Assembly: GCA_037074705.1 (NCBI GenBank)
Contig: CM073590.1
Location: 89,148,947 to 89,212,946, forward strand
From: Zhengitettix transpicula
Taxonomy: Eukaryota > Arthropoda > Insecta > Orthoptera > Tetrigidae
DNA length: 64,000 bases
Direction: 5' to 3'
Both the position numbers and the translations under genes were made by a program. The notes beneath the pieces are model-generated. The model was given only the letters and a program-made list of their open reading frames with translations. It had not been told where the DNA came from and made no database searches. Shown here in pieces: positions 24,269 to 34,432 of this stretch (position 1 is the stretch's first letter; each line of letters opens with the position of its first letter).

Positions 24269-24565
24269 TTAGGTGTGAATAATTGAGATCCCGAAACTTA
24301 CATATATTGACCTGACAGGCATGAAAAATGGAGTACATGTGCTGTAAGAATGTAGAGATTTCGGGAGGTTGAAATAGAGCAATGAGTAGCTCGCCACAAA
24401 ATTGAGCGGTCGGAGATCAGACTCAGAAAAGTCCAGCCAATCCTGAGCAAATTCTGGGGTTCTCACGAACCATTCGCAGCCATCAAGATGCTCTCGGGCG
24501 TCCCAGCACGACACAGAGACCCCTCCACTGCGATCAGTCCACACCAGATCAAACCACAATGGCAC
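24269..24565 (-). other. Unrecognised open frame with coding-like composition
   Basis: This ~98-codon frame (minus) has no ATG at its apparent start and stays open a few codons further upstream (ILSNTDDAV...). It is GC-richer than its surroundings and rich in W, D and C (for example WFDLVWTDRSGG and DGCEWFVRTPEF). Such composition is unusual for AT-rich noise, so it may be an exon or a piece of an unrecognised mobile element. I cannot assign a family. Confidence 0.25.
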
Positions 24566-25319
24566 GGCGTCGTCTGTATTGCTTAAAATCCAAGTATCGT
24601 AATGCCAGGTTCCTGTTTAATCACCTAACTAAATTTACTCAGTTTATTTATATTAATAATTTCAATGTTATCTTGTAGGTTCACCCCACATTAATTCCTG
24701 AGAGAGAGAGAGTCATGTTTCGTTATTTTGATTATTGTCATTTTTATATTAATTCAATTTTAATGTGGTTTATTTTCTCAGTAATTCTTTATTTTAAATT
24801 AATTAAATCTTATGATTTAATCTTGAACCATGAAAGATTTAAATATTACATACCTCTGATAATTTGGTTCTCGTGTTATATGCACGTATTTTTTCTTTTG
24901 TTGTAAACGTTTTACTTTTAGACCTTATTAAAATCATTATATAATTACAGCAAAATTATACGAAAAAATGTGTACTGTGACGACGTGATTGGAGGAAGGA
25001 TGATTCATCATACGTCTCCAGGGGTGATTTCCCCAAGGGACCAAAAAGGGTGCCCTGTCACGTGATTGGGAAGAGCCAGTCGTGACATATGAGAAGCTGA
25101 AGTCGAGGAGAATTACTTATCCAGAGGCACTTGATGTCTAGCGCTGGTTAGAGAAACCTTGTGCCTGGTTTGGAAAGAATACTTGATTGGTGAACGCTGC
25201 TGGGCCGGAGAGTACACGTCGTGCAGTCTTCGCTGCTCCAGTTTCTGGTAAGCGCAGAGGGCATTTCTGGAGACTAGACGTCGTTAATGTATTACCAGTT
25301 GAAGTTGTGAATGAATACA

Positions 25320-25998
25320 AAGTAAAACATTCACGGAATTATTGCATCGTAAATATTGGAAAGTAAAACAGTTTTTGTCAAAATAGAACTTTCCAAAATC
25401 TTGGTGGAGAAATTGTTCCAGGAGAACATTGGTAAATTATTGTGGAGCGGAGCAGTCAACGAAATACATCCAAACTTGCCAAATTTTAAAGTGAAGTGTA
25501 GAATCAGTGAAAACCAAGGCCTGATATTAAAAAGTAAAATGTGTAAAAGTGTCCGAACGAGGTAAAATTAATTGTTGTGGTACCAGACCGACGGTCCGTA
25601 AGTAACATAACTTTGATTAATTTGTAAACTATAATTAAAAGGGTAGTCAGATTTCGTTCACCTTTCATTTCGTTCACTTTTCATTTAGCTTTCTTTCATT
25701 TATCGACTTATTGTTTTTAGGTAAATTTTAAACTGAATTTTTAGATTTTTAAATCAGATTATTAAATCATTTTCTTTGTTAATTATCAAACCCAGTGAGG
25801 CCATGAGATAAGAGATATTAAATTTTGATTGTAATTGTTTGTAATATTTGGAAGCCTCAAATTGATAATAAATTATTTTGTTTGTTAAAAAATTTGATTA
25901 TTTTTTTATTTAATTAACCTATTCATTTTGATCATTACATAAATGGCTACCACAATGTGGGGCAAATAAATTAAACGCATAAATAGTTGATTATTACA
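25320..25998 (+). mobile_element. LTR-like unit F (copy of unit C, opposite strand)
   Basis: From about 25320 to 25998 it parallels the reverse of unit C at close similarity. It includes the GTGGAGAAATTGTTCC leader block, GGTACCAGACCGACGGTCC|GTAAGT (splice-donor-like, 25598-25603), AGTCAGATTTCGTTC near 25645, ATCAAACCCAGTGAGGCC near 25790 and the primer-binding-site-like GGCTACCACAATGTGGGGCA near 25945. It ends TTGATTATTACA next to ATATATAT. Its 5' part (24960-25320) does not match unit C, so the copy is chimeric or has a different U3. Confidence 0.7.
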
Positions 25999-27095
25999 AT
26001 ATATATATTTTTTTTATATTGTTAGTTCCTTAAATCCCACTACAAGTCATCAGCTTACATTATTGGCACTTTTCGCACCTTGAAGTCATCTGATAATTGT
26101 GGTCTAAAATCATAAAGTATTTTTAATAAAAGTTCTGTAAGAATTAATCATTAAAATGAACCAACGCAGCTCGAAATTTTCAAATGCCGATTTTTTTCTG
26201 TCAATGAATTTATACTCTATTCTATATTCACATGTACTAAGAAAGTTAGTGAAGCTCTAACTTATTTAACTGCATTTAAACTAACAGTATATTTAAAAGT
26301 TTTTATTTTTCGTCTGTTATTGAATTAATATAGTAATTTTTTACATATTACAGGCACTTTATGTATTTTATTTACAGAGTAACAAAGTTTCGATACATGT
26401 TCGTATCTTCTTCAAGGTTTCTTCCTATAGAGGATTATTTATAAATGGATAAATTTGGAGATTAATTATGGAAAGTAAACAAAAACAAACAACTTACACA
26501 AGTATTGTAACATATTAGCACCAAAAATCAAATAACATATTTAATAATTTAACTAATTTAGAAACGAGTCCGAGGCAAACATTACACAAACAAATGTGGT
26601 CATAACAAGACTGTAAGAGTGGCTGTGGAATTTACAAATACCATCCCTGTGCCCCAGTGCAGCAACATAAACGTCATTCCTCGTTAACAATATTAATTTA
26701 ACTTACAGGCAGCGGTGGCTCGTGAATTTTTGAAGTTACGTGCTACAACACCCAAAGCAACCATTTTTACGATCACAACTATGTAAAATAATAAAACTAC
26801 ATCAGCGATAATGTTACCAATACTCTGCCCCGGCACGTAATATGCTACATTTCAAATTGTCTACATAATTAGCAATAGCGCCTAATTTCTAAACTCGGAA
26901 TACTTTACCATTTCTAACCTGAAAGTATTTTTTTCACTAAATATTTTAATTAAAGTTAATTTTCGGAACAAGCCACTGAGCAGTTTTGTATTCAGGGCCG
27001 TGTGGTAGATTTTGTTTTATTTGAAATAACCTTAGATTGTGATTATTTAATTTTACCAACAACGATTATTAATTTTATTTTGAAAATATAAACTA
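25999..27095. other. AT-rich stretch with one PLE-tail-like motif
   Basis: No gene seen. On the minus strand 26417-26383 reads GAAGAAGATACGAACATGTA then TCGAAACTTTG, similar to the PLE-tail motifs elsewhere in the window. Confidence 0.35.
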
Positions 27096-27862
27096 CTAGC
27101 TGGGTGCCCGGCGTTGCCCGAGATGTCATTTATCTATAACCCCCGATATGTCTCCAATTTCGGCTGCTTTTGCGCAATTTTTATGTAACGCTACTCGAAC
27201 CCTAATCATTATAATTAACTCTGAAAAATATTTCTTCAACGCAAATATCTGCCGTGTGTGCATGTTCCAAAATTTGCACCCCGCTACCCCTGCATCTGAG
27301 GGGTCAATGCCAATTTGAATGTCGTAACTAAACACAGTGACTTCCATAACCTTTGATTTGACTCCAATCTCGGTTGTATTCGCGTTATTTTACTGTAAAG
27401 CATCTCCACCCCAAAACCCGAAGGGTGTCCTTTTCACAGGGCGTAGGGGATGAAAATTGTATTCAGATAACATTGGTAGAAACACTATCAATATCTTTGA
27501 CCCCCTGTTTTAGTATGTTTAAATATTTCCACCCCCGCTTCTGGGGGTGGAAGACGCGTCTCACCCCGGCAGTGTTTGTTTCCTGGTCGCAAAGAACACG
27601 TGTACGAAATTTTGGTGAAAATTGCTCGACTGGTGTAGATTTGTATTTTATTTGGAAAACGTTTGTATGGGAAATAGAAAAGGGCTGTTTTTAGGGTTTT
27701 CCCGGAAATTATTCGATTTTTTCTCGCCTTTTAAACCTTCCCTAGACCTCCACGAACATTTCAAGACTAAGATAAGATAAATCCGTTCAGCCGTTCTCGA
27801 GTTTTAGTGAGACTAACGAACAGCAATTCATTTTTATATATATAGATAGATAGATAGATAGA
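27096..27862 (-). mobile_element. Short Helitron-type element with (GATA)n near its 5' end
   Basis: Read on the minus strand it starts A|TCTATCTATCTATC at 27862 and ends CGGGCAACGCCGGGCACCC then AGCTAG|T at 27096. This is 5'-TC, a GC hairpin and CTAG inserted between A and T. It holds about two of the ~280-bp family units (landmarks near 27130 and 27320) plus a different 5' segment (about 27660-27840). Confidence 0.75.
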
Positions 27863-28412
27863 TTATAAAATAAGAATTATAATTAGTTAATAGTTCGAAT
27901 TTATTTCGATTTCGTTGGTTATGTCGCCTAATGCGGCCCCGCTCTGTGTCATAGTATTGGGGGGGGGGGCTCTTCCGTTTCCTTGTGCTGTCGGCATGGT
28001 AGCATACAAGGCTAGCAGTTTGTCGAGCTATACTAGTGGCGCAAGGGGGTAAAAAGGTAAATTGCGCATGCGCAGTTGTGACTAAATCGCTGAACCCGGT
28101 AATATAACTGGAATAGCACTGGCTAACAAGCTGGCTGCTTTAGCAGCGATGCGCCGCAAGGCGGGGAGTTTAAAGTCTTCGATATCGAAGCATAGATTCG
28201 CAGTGTAAAAACACAATTATTCTGAAGGTTCTTAAAATTAAGAAAAATTATTTCTTCCTAAATTAATTTATGTGATGTAGCACATGAGCATATAGGCACT
28301 AACCGCCATTACTTACAGGCAAGTTTGCAAAAAATAATACAACACAGCCATAGATTTACAAACGATAACTTGCAGGTGTAGGTTATTTTAACGATACAAA
28401 ATTAACCTAACG
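27863..28412. other. Intergenic stretch, nothing recognised
   Basis: It contains a run of ten or so G at 27959-27969 and a GC-richer patch to about 28190. No gene or known repeat identified. Confidence 0.3.
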
Positions 28413-29132
28413 CTTCACCTGTACATTTCCTGCCGGATTATATGGAGTTGTGAGACTCGTAGCGATTCCATTCGATGTTAAAAACATCTAACTCGTGAGA
28501 CATTAAAGCAGTTCCTCTGTTAGAAGGAACGAAGTAAGGGATTCTGAAAGCAAAAAAAATGTTCCCTAAATGGGTTGTTAAAGTCGTTGCCGAAATGTCC
28601 TTGCAGGAAATGGCAAATGGGAATCTGGAGAATTCATCCACTACTGTTAAGATGTAACGGTTTCTCGAGACACTAGGGAGAGGTCCTTTAAAGTCAATAT
28701 TCAGCCTCTCAAATGGAAAAGTAAGTTTCACCAGTGTTCCTAAATTTTTATGAATCTAAACTTCAACTCATTACATACAGGACATTTCCTACGGAGATTC
28801 TTGCAACGAACCCAGTGGTGCATTCGTGTCACCGCAGGATGACAGAGACAGTCGTGCAGATCCTTTAAGACAACTCTGGATGTTAGAGCACCTGTTATCC
28901 GGGATGATGTGTCTGCGATAACATTTTGTTTCCCCGGACGATGGATAATGTCGAACTTAATAGTAGCCTGTTCAAGTCTCCAACGGATTAATTTTTCGTT
29001 TTTAATCTTTCTGCTGTGTCGTTGATAAAATACAAATGAGACAACTTGTTGATCCGTGAACACCTCGAAATGCTTCCCCGTCAAGAAATGTCTCCAAAGA
29101 CGAAGATATTTAACAATGGCATACGCCTATTA
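28413..29132 (-). pseudogene. Ty3/Gypsy-type pol relic (RNase H plus integrase)
   Basis: On the minus strand the order is RNase H, zinc-binding integrase head, integrase core. RNase H shows FEVFTDQQVVSF, LIRWRLEQA and IIHRPGKQNVIAD (about 29090-28915). The HHCC head shows HDCLCHP and CPVCNEL (about 28860-28765). The core shows LNIDFKGPLP and VVDEFSRFPFA (28700-28625). Frame breaks lie near 28735 and 28475. The second catalytic Asp is Asn (PSNRGTAL, about 28510), and the position expected for the catalytic Glu in the GN-x-QV-E/K-R stretch is Lys. The left edge stops abruptly after TAA TAG at 29132. It is a dead fragment of an LTR retrotransposon. Confidence 0.85.
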
Positions 29133-29754
29133 CACTTAATAATAGCACGGCTTTCTCTTGCCTTTCCCTGGATCTAGACGATTTAATTATCATATACCAT
29201 TAATTTCAAACGCCACCTTTGGAGACCACTTATTGATTCAATACAATTGAATAAGCAGACAAGGTTATGATAATCGGTGAACATTCTACCCAGGATTATG
29301 ATTACGTATATTGATTTCATGCAGATTCAATGTTCCTTGACTTAAGACTGAAACTAATTAGTCACATCATAAGCATGAAAGGTTTTGTAAAATCATGTAT
29401 TTGAGGTAAAGATTCTTTAATTAATATCTCTTTAAGAGAGTAAAACCTTTTTAGTGCGCAGATCTCTATTTAAATTTAATATCCTTTTTCAGTAACATTG
29501 TCAGATGTTTTGTCAATGCACTATAATTAATTATGAATTTTCGATAGTTAACACATTCATTTTCCAATCCAATAAAATTATCCAACTTTACTTACTCATT
29601 GGTCAGGACCATTTTATAACTACAGCTTCACTGAGCCTCGAGTACTAAATTGGTGCGCATTTGCCCCCAATAACCCGCGTCCTGCGAGCAGTCTGGCATG
29701 GTGGCTCGAAACGACTGCAGTTTTCGAACCAACCAAGAATTTTTTATTCAGAGT
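29133..29754. other. AT-rich stretch, nothing recognised
   Basis: No gene or repeat recognised. Confidence 0.3.
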
Positions 29755-30245
29755 AACAGACTAAATGAGAGTAATCCACGCGGATTCAATTGCTCTTTAA
29801 TAGCATAGGAAGGAAAGGGAGGGATGCGGAAAGGTAGAGGATGGAGCACTTAACTAGGGACTCCGGTCTATAGTTTAAGGAACCTACGCGTCATTCGCCT
29901 AAAATTGATACAGGACAAAGCCTAGAACATCTGCATCAGGTAGGTCGTACATTAGGTACTTGTCCAAAGCCCTTCCGATAGCGGGAGAGGATTTTCAGTG
30001 CGGTCGCAGCATTCCTTTCTCCGTGCCTTCACCAGTTTAGGAGGAAACTGGCCGATTGTTCCAATGGATACAGCGAACAACTCTTACCGTTTGCCCAAGA
30101 CCTGCGACCCCGAAACATACACCTCTCAAAGCAGGCCAAGGTGCCTCGGTTTGTGGTAACTTCAGTTCAAAAACGGAGAGAGGAAAAGGCATCCCCAAAG
30201 GTAGTCTCCTCCGTCTCTCCAGAAAGGTTCTGCCTGCGAGTAAAC
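29755..30245 (-). mobile_element. 5'-truncated LINE copy 5
   Basis: This is a copy of the 9875 element on the minus strand. It includes the C-terminal frame (FELKLPQTEAPWPALRG ... VRVVRCIHWNNRPVSS, stop at 30037) and the 3' untranslated part, ending TCTGAATAAAAAATTC. The frame continues upstream into unrelated zinc-knuckle sequence at 30246, so the insertion is probably nested in another element. Confidence 0.8.
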
Positions 30246-30566
30246 AGTTCTCACAGGCTTGCTTATAGTAAGTGTTATGCCCATGCTTTTTATATTTGCC
30301 ACACTTCAGCAATTGCTTACAACTGCTTATGATGTGTCCCACTAGATCACATTCATTTCTGGACTGTGGTTCCGTTTAAAAATTGACACGACTTGTATAT
30401 TGCTCTGATCTCTGTATGAACCACCAGACTTTAATTGCCTACAAGGTATCCATGACTGGAGTTCAGTTTCCTCCATGAAAACCGATTGGTCCCCTTGGGC
30501 TAAACTGTTTCCCTCTTGATCAGATTTTACCTGATATCTAATTCTCTGGTCTCCGAGACCTACCAA
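30246..30566 (-). pseudogene. Fragment with CCHC-like zinc knuckles (gag-like)
   Basis: On the minus strand, two frames (30566-30345 and 30342-30250) meet at CDLVGHIISSC and KCGKYKKHGHNTYYKQAC. These spacings resemble the CCHC zinc knuckles of retrotransposon gag or ORF1 proteins. The first knuckle lacks one Cys, and a frame shift separates them. The family is not identified. Confidence 0.4.
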
Positions 30567-30599
30567 GAATCAAAGATTGAAGCCTTTCCCGGTGTAGTT

Positions 30600-30712
30600 G
30601 TTCAATATATTGTTCTCGGAGTTCAACCGGGTTTTGCATAATTATATTAGAACGCAACGTTTCGACGACTAAAAGCTCTGTCGTCATCTTCTAGGCGAAG
30701 TGCCGGAACCAT
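30600..30712 (-). mobile_element. PLE terminal segment (pLTR-like) of the element at 31043-31714
   Basis: On the minus strand it reads GGCACTTCGCCTAGAAGATGA, then CGAC...GTCG, then TCGAAACGTTGCGTTC. This is the arrangement typical at Penelope-like element ends, with a degenerate hammerhead-like core. It is separated from the PLE body by LINE copy 6 (30713-30979). The last ~43 nt (30605-30648) are an inverted copy of a segment inside the PLE frame at about 31470-31514. Confidence 0.6.
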
Positions 30713-30979
30713 TTTTTTTGGGTGTAGATAGGCTATGTATAGGGTAATCCACATAGTGGCAACTCCCCTCTTATAGCATAGGAAAGGGATTTGAAAGGGG
30801 GGATGCGGTAGGGTGTAGGAAGGTAGCCAAGGGTTACTAGGGCCCCCGGGCTATATTTTAAGGATCCTACCCGGCATTCGCCTAAAAGTAATGCAGGACA
30901 AACCCTATAAAAAACCTGCATCGGGTAGGTCGGGCATTTGGTACTTGTCCCACGCCCTTCCGATGACGGGAGAGGAGTT
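30713..30979 (-). mobile_element. 5'-truncated LINE copy 6 inside the PLE
   Basis: It begins on the minus strand within the 3' untranslated part and ends GCCTATCTACACCCAAAAAAAA (poly-T at 30712-30719 on the plus strand). The flanks, AATGG on both sides with small differences, fit a short target-site duplication in the PLE. Confidence 0.8.
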
Positions 30980-31042
30980 CCATTGCATATTATATATATC
31001 CTCCACTGAATCATCACGCTGTGAGAGCCAATCAGCGCTCAG

Positions 31043-31714
31043 TCAACAGTCCGCCTTAGCCATGTCAGCATCAGTCAAAAGGCCGGCCACTCGCCGAGGT
31101 ACATGACCCCCAGCAGCCCCGTCCACAATAGAGCTCCGGACCCCTCGTCTTAACAATGTTATAGATGGGTCCCAAGTCTTGCTCAATTGAAACCCGGTGT
31201 CCCGGTTTAGCAGGTTGTCTTGTGTCCTAATATGTATGGCCTCATTGATGATGCTGCTCCAGAAACCATTGACACGATCCAAGATTTTGGTTTCATTAAA
31301 CTTTATGTCATGGCCGGATTCTATGGCATGTTCTGCCACCGCTGACTTATTTGGCTGTTTGAGTTTGAGATGTCTTTGATGTTCTGTGCATCTGTCCATT
31401 ACCGTGCGAATAGTTTGGCCGATGTACTTCTTCCCACATTCACACGGTATGCTGTAGACCCCAGGAGTATAATTATGCAAAACCCGGTTGAACTCCGAGA
31501 ACAATATATTGGACCTACCAAGAATGTTTCTTTTTAGAATGTACTTATTAACGCTAAGCCGCCTTTGTCGTACTAGTTTTCTGGTAAATCTTCTTCCACC
31601 AGTCACAAGGTGTCTAGTTTCTCTATTCAGATTGATGGTTATCATAACAACGCTGTTTTTCAGTTTTATTCTGATGTTTTCTACCAGTGAATAGTGTAGA
31701 AAAGTAATAATCAA
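31043..31714 (-). pseudogene. Penelope-like element: GIY-YIG endonuclease domain
   Basis: The 223-residue frame (minus) contains GVYSIPCECGKKYIGQT (about residues 90-107), followed by IRTVMDRCTEHQRH and a terminal NRDTGFQLSKTWDPS. This is the GIY-YIG nuclease of Penelope-like elements, which nicks target DNA for reverse transcription; the catalytic G-V/I-Y and Y-I-G are intact. The reverse transcriptase half is missing, and the sequence upstream of residue ~90 is not PLE protein but an inverted copy of the element's own tail (see 30600-30712) plus unknown sequence. So this is a 5'-truncated, rearranged copy whose open frame is fortuitous. A TATA-like GGATATATATAATATG lies downstream near 30995. 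Confidence 0.85.
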
Positions 31715-31825
31715 AAGTTATCTTAGTTAAGTAATTCTGATTTAGGAACGCTTTAATGTCTGCCCACGTACTTCGTTTGACCTAACACATTAATAATTTT
31801 TATCTTCACCAAGCTATCTTTGCGT

Positions 31826-33540
31826 ATAAAGTCAAACCTCGGTTTTCGTTGACTACAGTTACCTACGGTTTCGGTTTTTGTCGATTTTTTATAGAAAAAA
31901 GTTTTTTCGGATTTCATCGGAAACGGCTGACTGATTATCCTACTTATTGTTGTTGCCGCATTTGCTTCTCATATTGTGAGCATCACCCAACACGTTTAGT
32001 TAAACAAATTGTTTCTCCGGGTTTTTTTTGAGTTTTTTACCGATTGCGAGAGAATACTATGTACTGCTTAATCAATATTCGGTAAACTGAGTTAATTTTG
32101 CGATTTTCAATTTAAAAATGTACGTATCGTGCGTAATTTATAAACAATAAATTTTCTTTTACCTAAGGGAAAAATAAAATTTCCATTGGCAGCAGCCTCG
32201 CTAAGAAGTCCATGAACACAATCGAATCGTAGAAAGAAATTATTTAAAAGTATGAGAGCGGAAATAAGATTTCTGAAATAGACCGAATCTACAAGAAGTC
32301 GAAATTCGAAAAGAGCCGAGCATGTGATATAGAAACAAAGATCGCAAACGATTGAAGTAGTCGAACAGTTATTAATTTGCATCAATCAGAAATAGTTAGG
32401 TGATTCAATTTCTGAGGCCATCGTTTGTGTAAAGGTCAGGCAGTTGTATTCCGATCTCATTTTTAAAAAATGCCTGGGACGAATGCTAATGTAGATTATG
32501 ATTTTAAGACCAGGAGACTTTGGTTCGAAAAGATTAAAAAGTGCACTGGATTTCACAGCATTGCGAGTTTGGGCTAGTCTGAGGTCGAAAAATTTGTCTC
32601 CACATTCCTTTTTTTTTTTTTTTTTTTTTTTAGGGCAACAGGCTACATGAGGGTGATCCACATTGGGCAACTCCCCTTTAATAGCATAGGAAGGGATTGA
32701 AAGGGGGGATGCGGAAGGGTAGAGGAAGGTAGCCAAGGGTTAACTAGGGCCCAAAATTACGTACACTTAAGGATTCAACGTACAAACATTCAACTGCGAC
32801 GAGACTGGCCTTTTCTTAAAGAAAATGCCAAAAAGGACATTAATGACAAAGGCGAAAAATGTACTTCCAGGAAATAAGCCTACGAAAGATAGGCTAACCC
32901 TTTTAATTTGTTGTAATGCTAGCGGTGGTTGTAAAATGATACCCTTACCGGTGTACCATTCAGAAATTCGTAGTGTGTTTAGCAAAAACAATATTATTAA
33001 AAGTAAATTGCCTCTAATATGAGTCACGAGGCCAATTTATATTGAATGGATAAATGAAGTGTTTGGTCCGAGAGTGGGCGACTTGCGAGAGTGAAAAAAT
33101 ATCTCCTAGATAATGAGTTGCCTCTAAAATGTCTCCTTCTATGCTGGACAATGCACCTGCATATCTTCCAGGTTTGGAGGACTCGTTGTTGGAGGTCAGT
33201 TTCATCAGTCAAGTTCTCATCCATCCATAGAGCGGAATGTAATTTCAAATGTTAAAAACTATACGAGAGCAATTCCTGAAAAATGCTTTTGAGATTACAG
33301 AAATTAGAGTGTCCTTAAAGAGATTCCAAGAAAAACTATTTCGACATTCTTGACTGCATTACTCTCAAAATAAAGCTTGGCAAGGTGTGATAACCAGGTC
33401 AGTGGCCACTTCCAGGAATAAATTGACATGGATGCGTTCAATAAATAGGTTTGTTTCAGCGTGCAGCTTAGTAGTTCTTGCCAATCTTCGGCAAATTTGT
33501 TTAATGCAATTATCCTTCAAATGTCTTTCAGACAATTGTG
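31826..33540 (+). pseudogene. Tigger/pogo (CENP-B-like, DDE) transposon relic
   Basis: Starting TA|TAAAGTCAAACCTCGG at about 31826, a Tigger-like terminal sequence, the plus strand shows broken frames of a pogo/Tigger transposase. Near 32460-32570 there is MPGTNANVDYDF and RLWFEKIKKCTGFHSI (CENP-B-type DNA-binding domain). At about 32780-33010 come FNCDETGLFLKK, with the first catalytic Asp, and KDRLTLLICCNASGGCK. At about 33135-33190 come SMLDNAPAYLPGLED, with the second Asp, then ISNVKNYTRA. Stops and shifts are frequent, and LINE copy 7 (32609-32752) splits the two halves. The right terminal repeat was not found. Confidence 0.8.
32609..32752 (-). mobile_element. 5'-truncated LINE copy 7 inserted in the Tigger relic
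   Basis: Only the last ~120 nt of the LINE 3' end plus a poly(A) tail (poly-T at 32609-32631 on the plus strand) remain. The tail is still over 20 nt, so this is probably one of the younger insertions. Confidence 0.85.
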
Positions 33541-33970
33541 TTGAAACATGATCTCTGGCTGTCAGAGGTCAACGGTCGCAGACTGTTTCAAAAAGTCTCA
33601 GACTGTCGGACAGTGTCCGACGCGAGTGTTTCGCCTGGTGAGCGCCCGTACATAAGGAACCCAAGTTTATCCATCCACGAGTCGTCGTCTGACAAAACTC
33701 GTCTCGTCGCTTGCAGTGTGCGGTCATCTTACACACATGTAGTACTGGCTTCACTTATCTGCTGTCCACAAGCTTAGTATTGTGGGGCCAAAGATATGTC
33801 CCACACTAAAGTCGACGCGACAATGCAGCCTTCCCCCTCTCCCGTTCACCTTTGAGAGGCACCGGAGAGAGGGGGCCCCACTTCGTACGCTGCGCTCGGC
33901 CAGGCCAGAGGTCCTAATAAAGTGTACGTGCAAGCAACCACGTGTTGTCTCTTTCCTCGCAGTCACGTGG
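33541..33970. other. GC- and CpG-rich patch, function unknown
   Basis: Composition rises well above the surroundings, with many CpG (for example GTCGACGCGACAATG and CGTACGCTGCGCTCGG). An interrupted inverted pattern, CTGTCGGACAGTGTCCGAC, lies near 33605. Frames on both strands are short and unconvincing. It could be a promoter-type CpG patch or an unrecognised insertion. Confidence 0.3.
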
Positions 33971-34432
33971 CCTTTAAAGTATGTTCTTAGCCTTCATTTC
34001 AGGTTATCAGCAGGAAATGGTGTACAATTTTTACTACGATCCAAGCGAGATGCCTTTGCAATGGCAGTTCTGCCATAGAAAGAGTACTATTTTGCAATAT
34101 ATCCGAGATTATGCAATGTGATATTTATGTAATAAAATTAAAGTGAGTATAAATTTATAACAATAATCATTTTTTCATATGACAGAAATTTCAAGTACAA
34201 GTTGATCACAGTACTAATGAAAATACACAAAAGAATTAAAAACATATATTAGTCATAAACCTATATTTCACATGATTTTACAGTGAAAAGTAAATGTCAA
34301 TATTGTGTTTAAATGTCTTACATGTAAGTTTAAGTTTTTATACACTAGTTTCATGCTCTAAACACTACATTCTTTTTGGTAAAGTGACTACACAAAGTCT
34401 TCTATGAGGATCTTGGTAAAGCCATGCTTACC

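Larger units (their letters stand above)
20203..24955. other. AT-rich region without a supported gene
   Basis: Nothing in this 4.7 kb is a confident gene. It contains a compact GC hairpin at 22485-22500, an unrecognised frame at 22647-22931 (starts only at TTG), and a GC-richer frame at 24269-24565 (minus). A short AT run lies at 20980-20994. No LINE, LTR or Helitron blocks of the families seen elsewhere were found. Confidence 0.4.
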
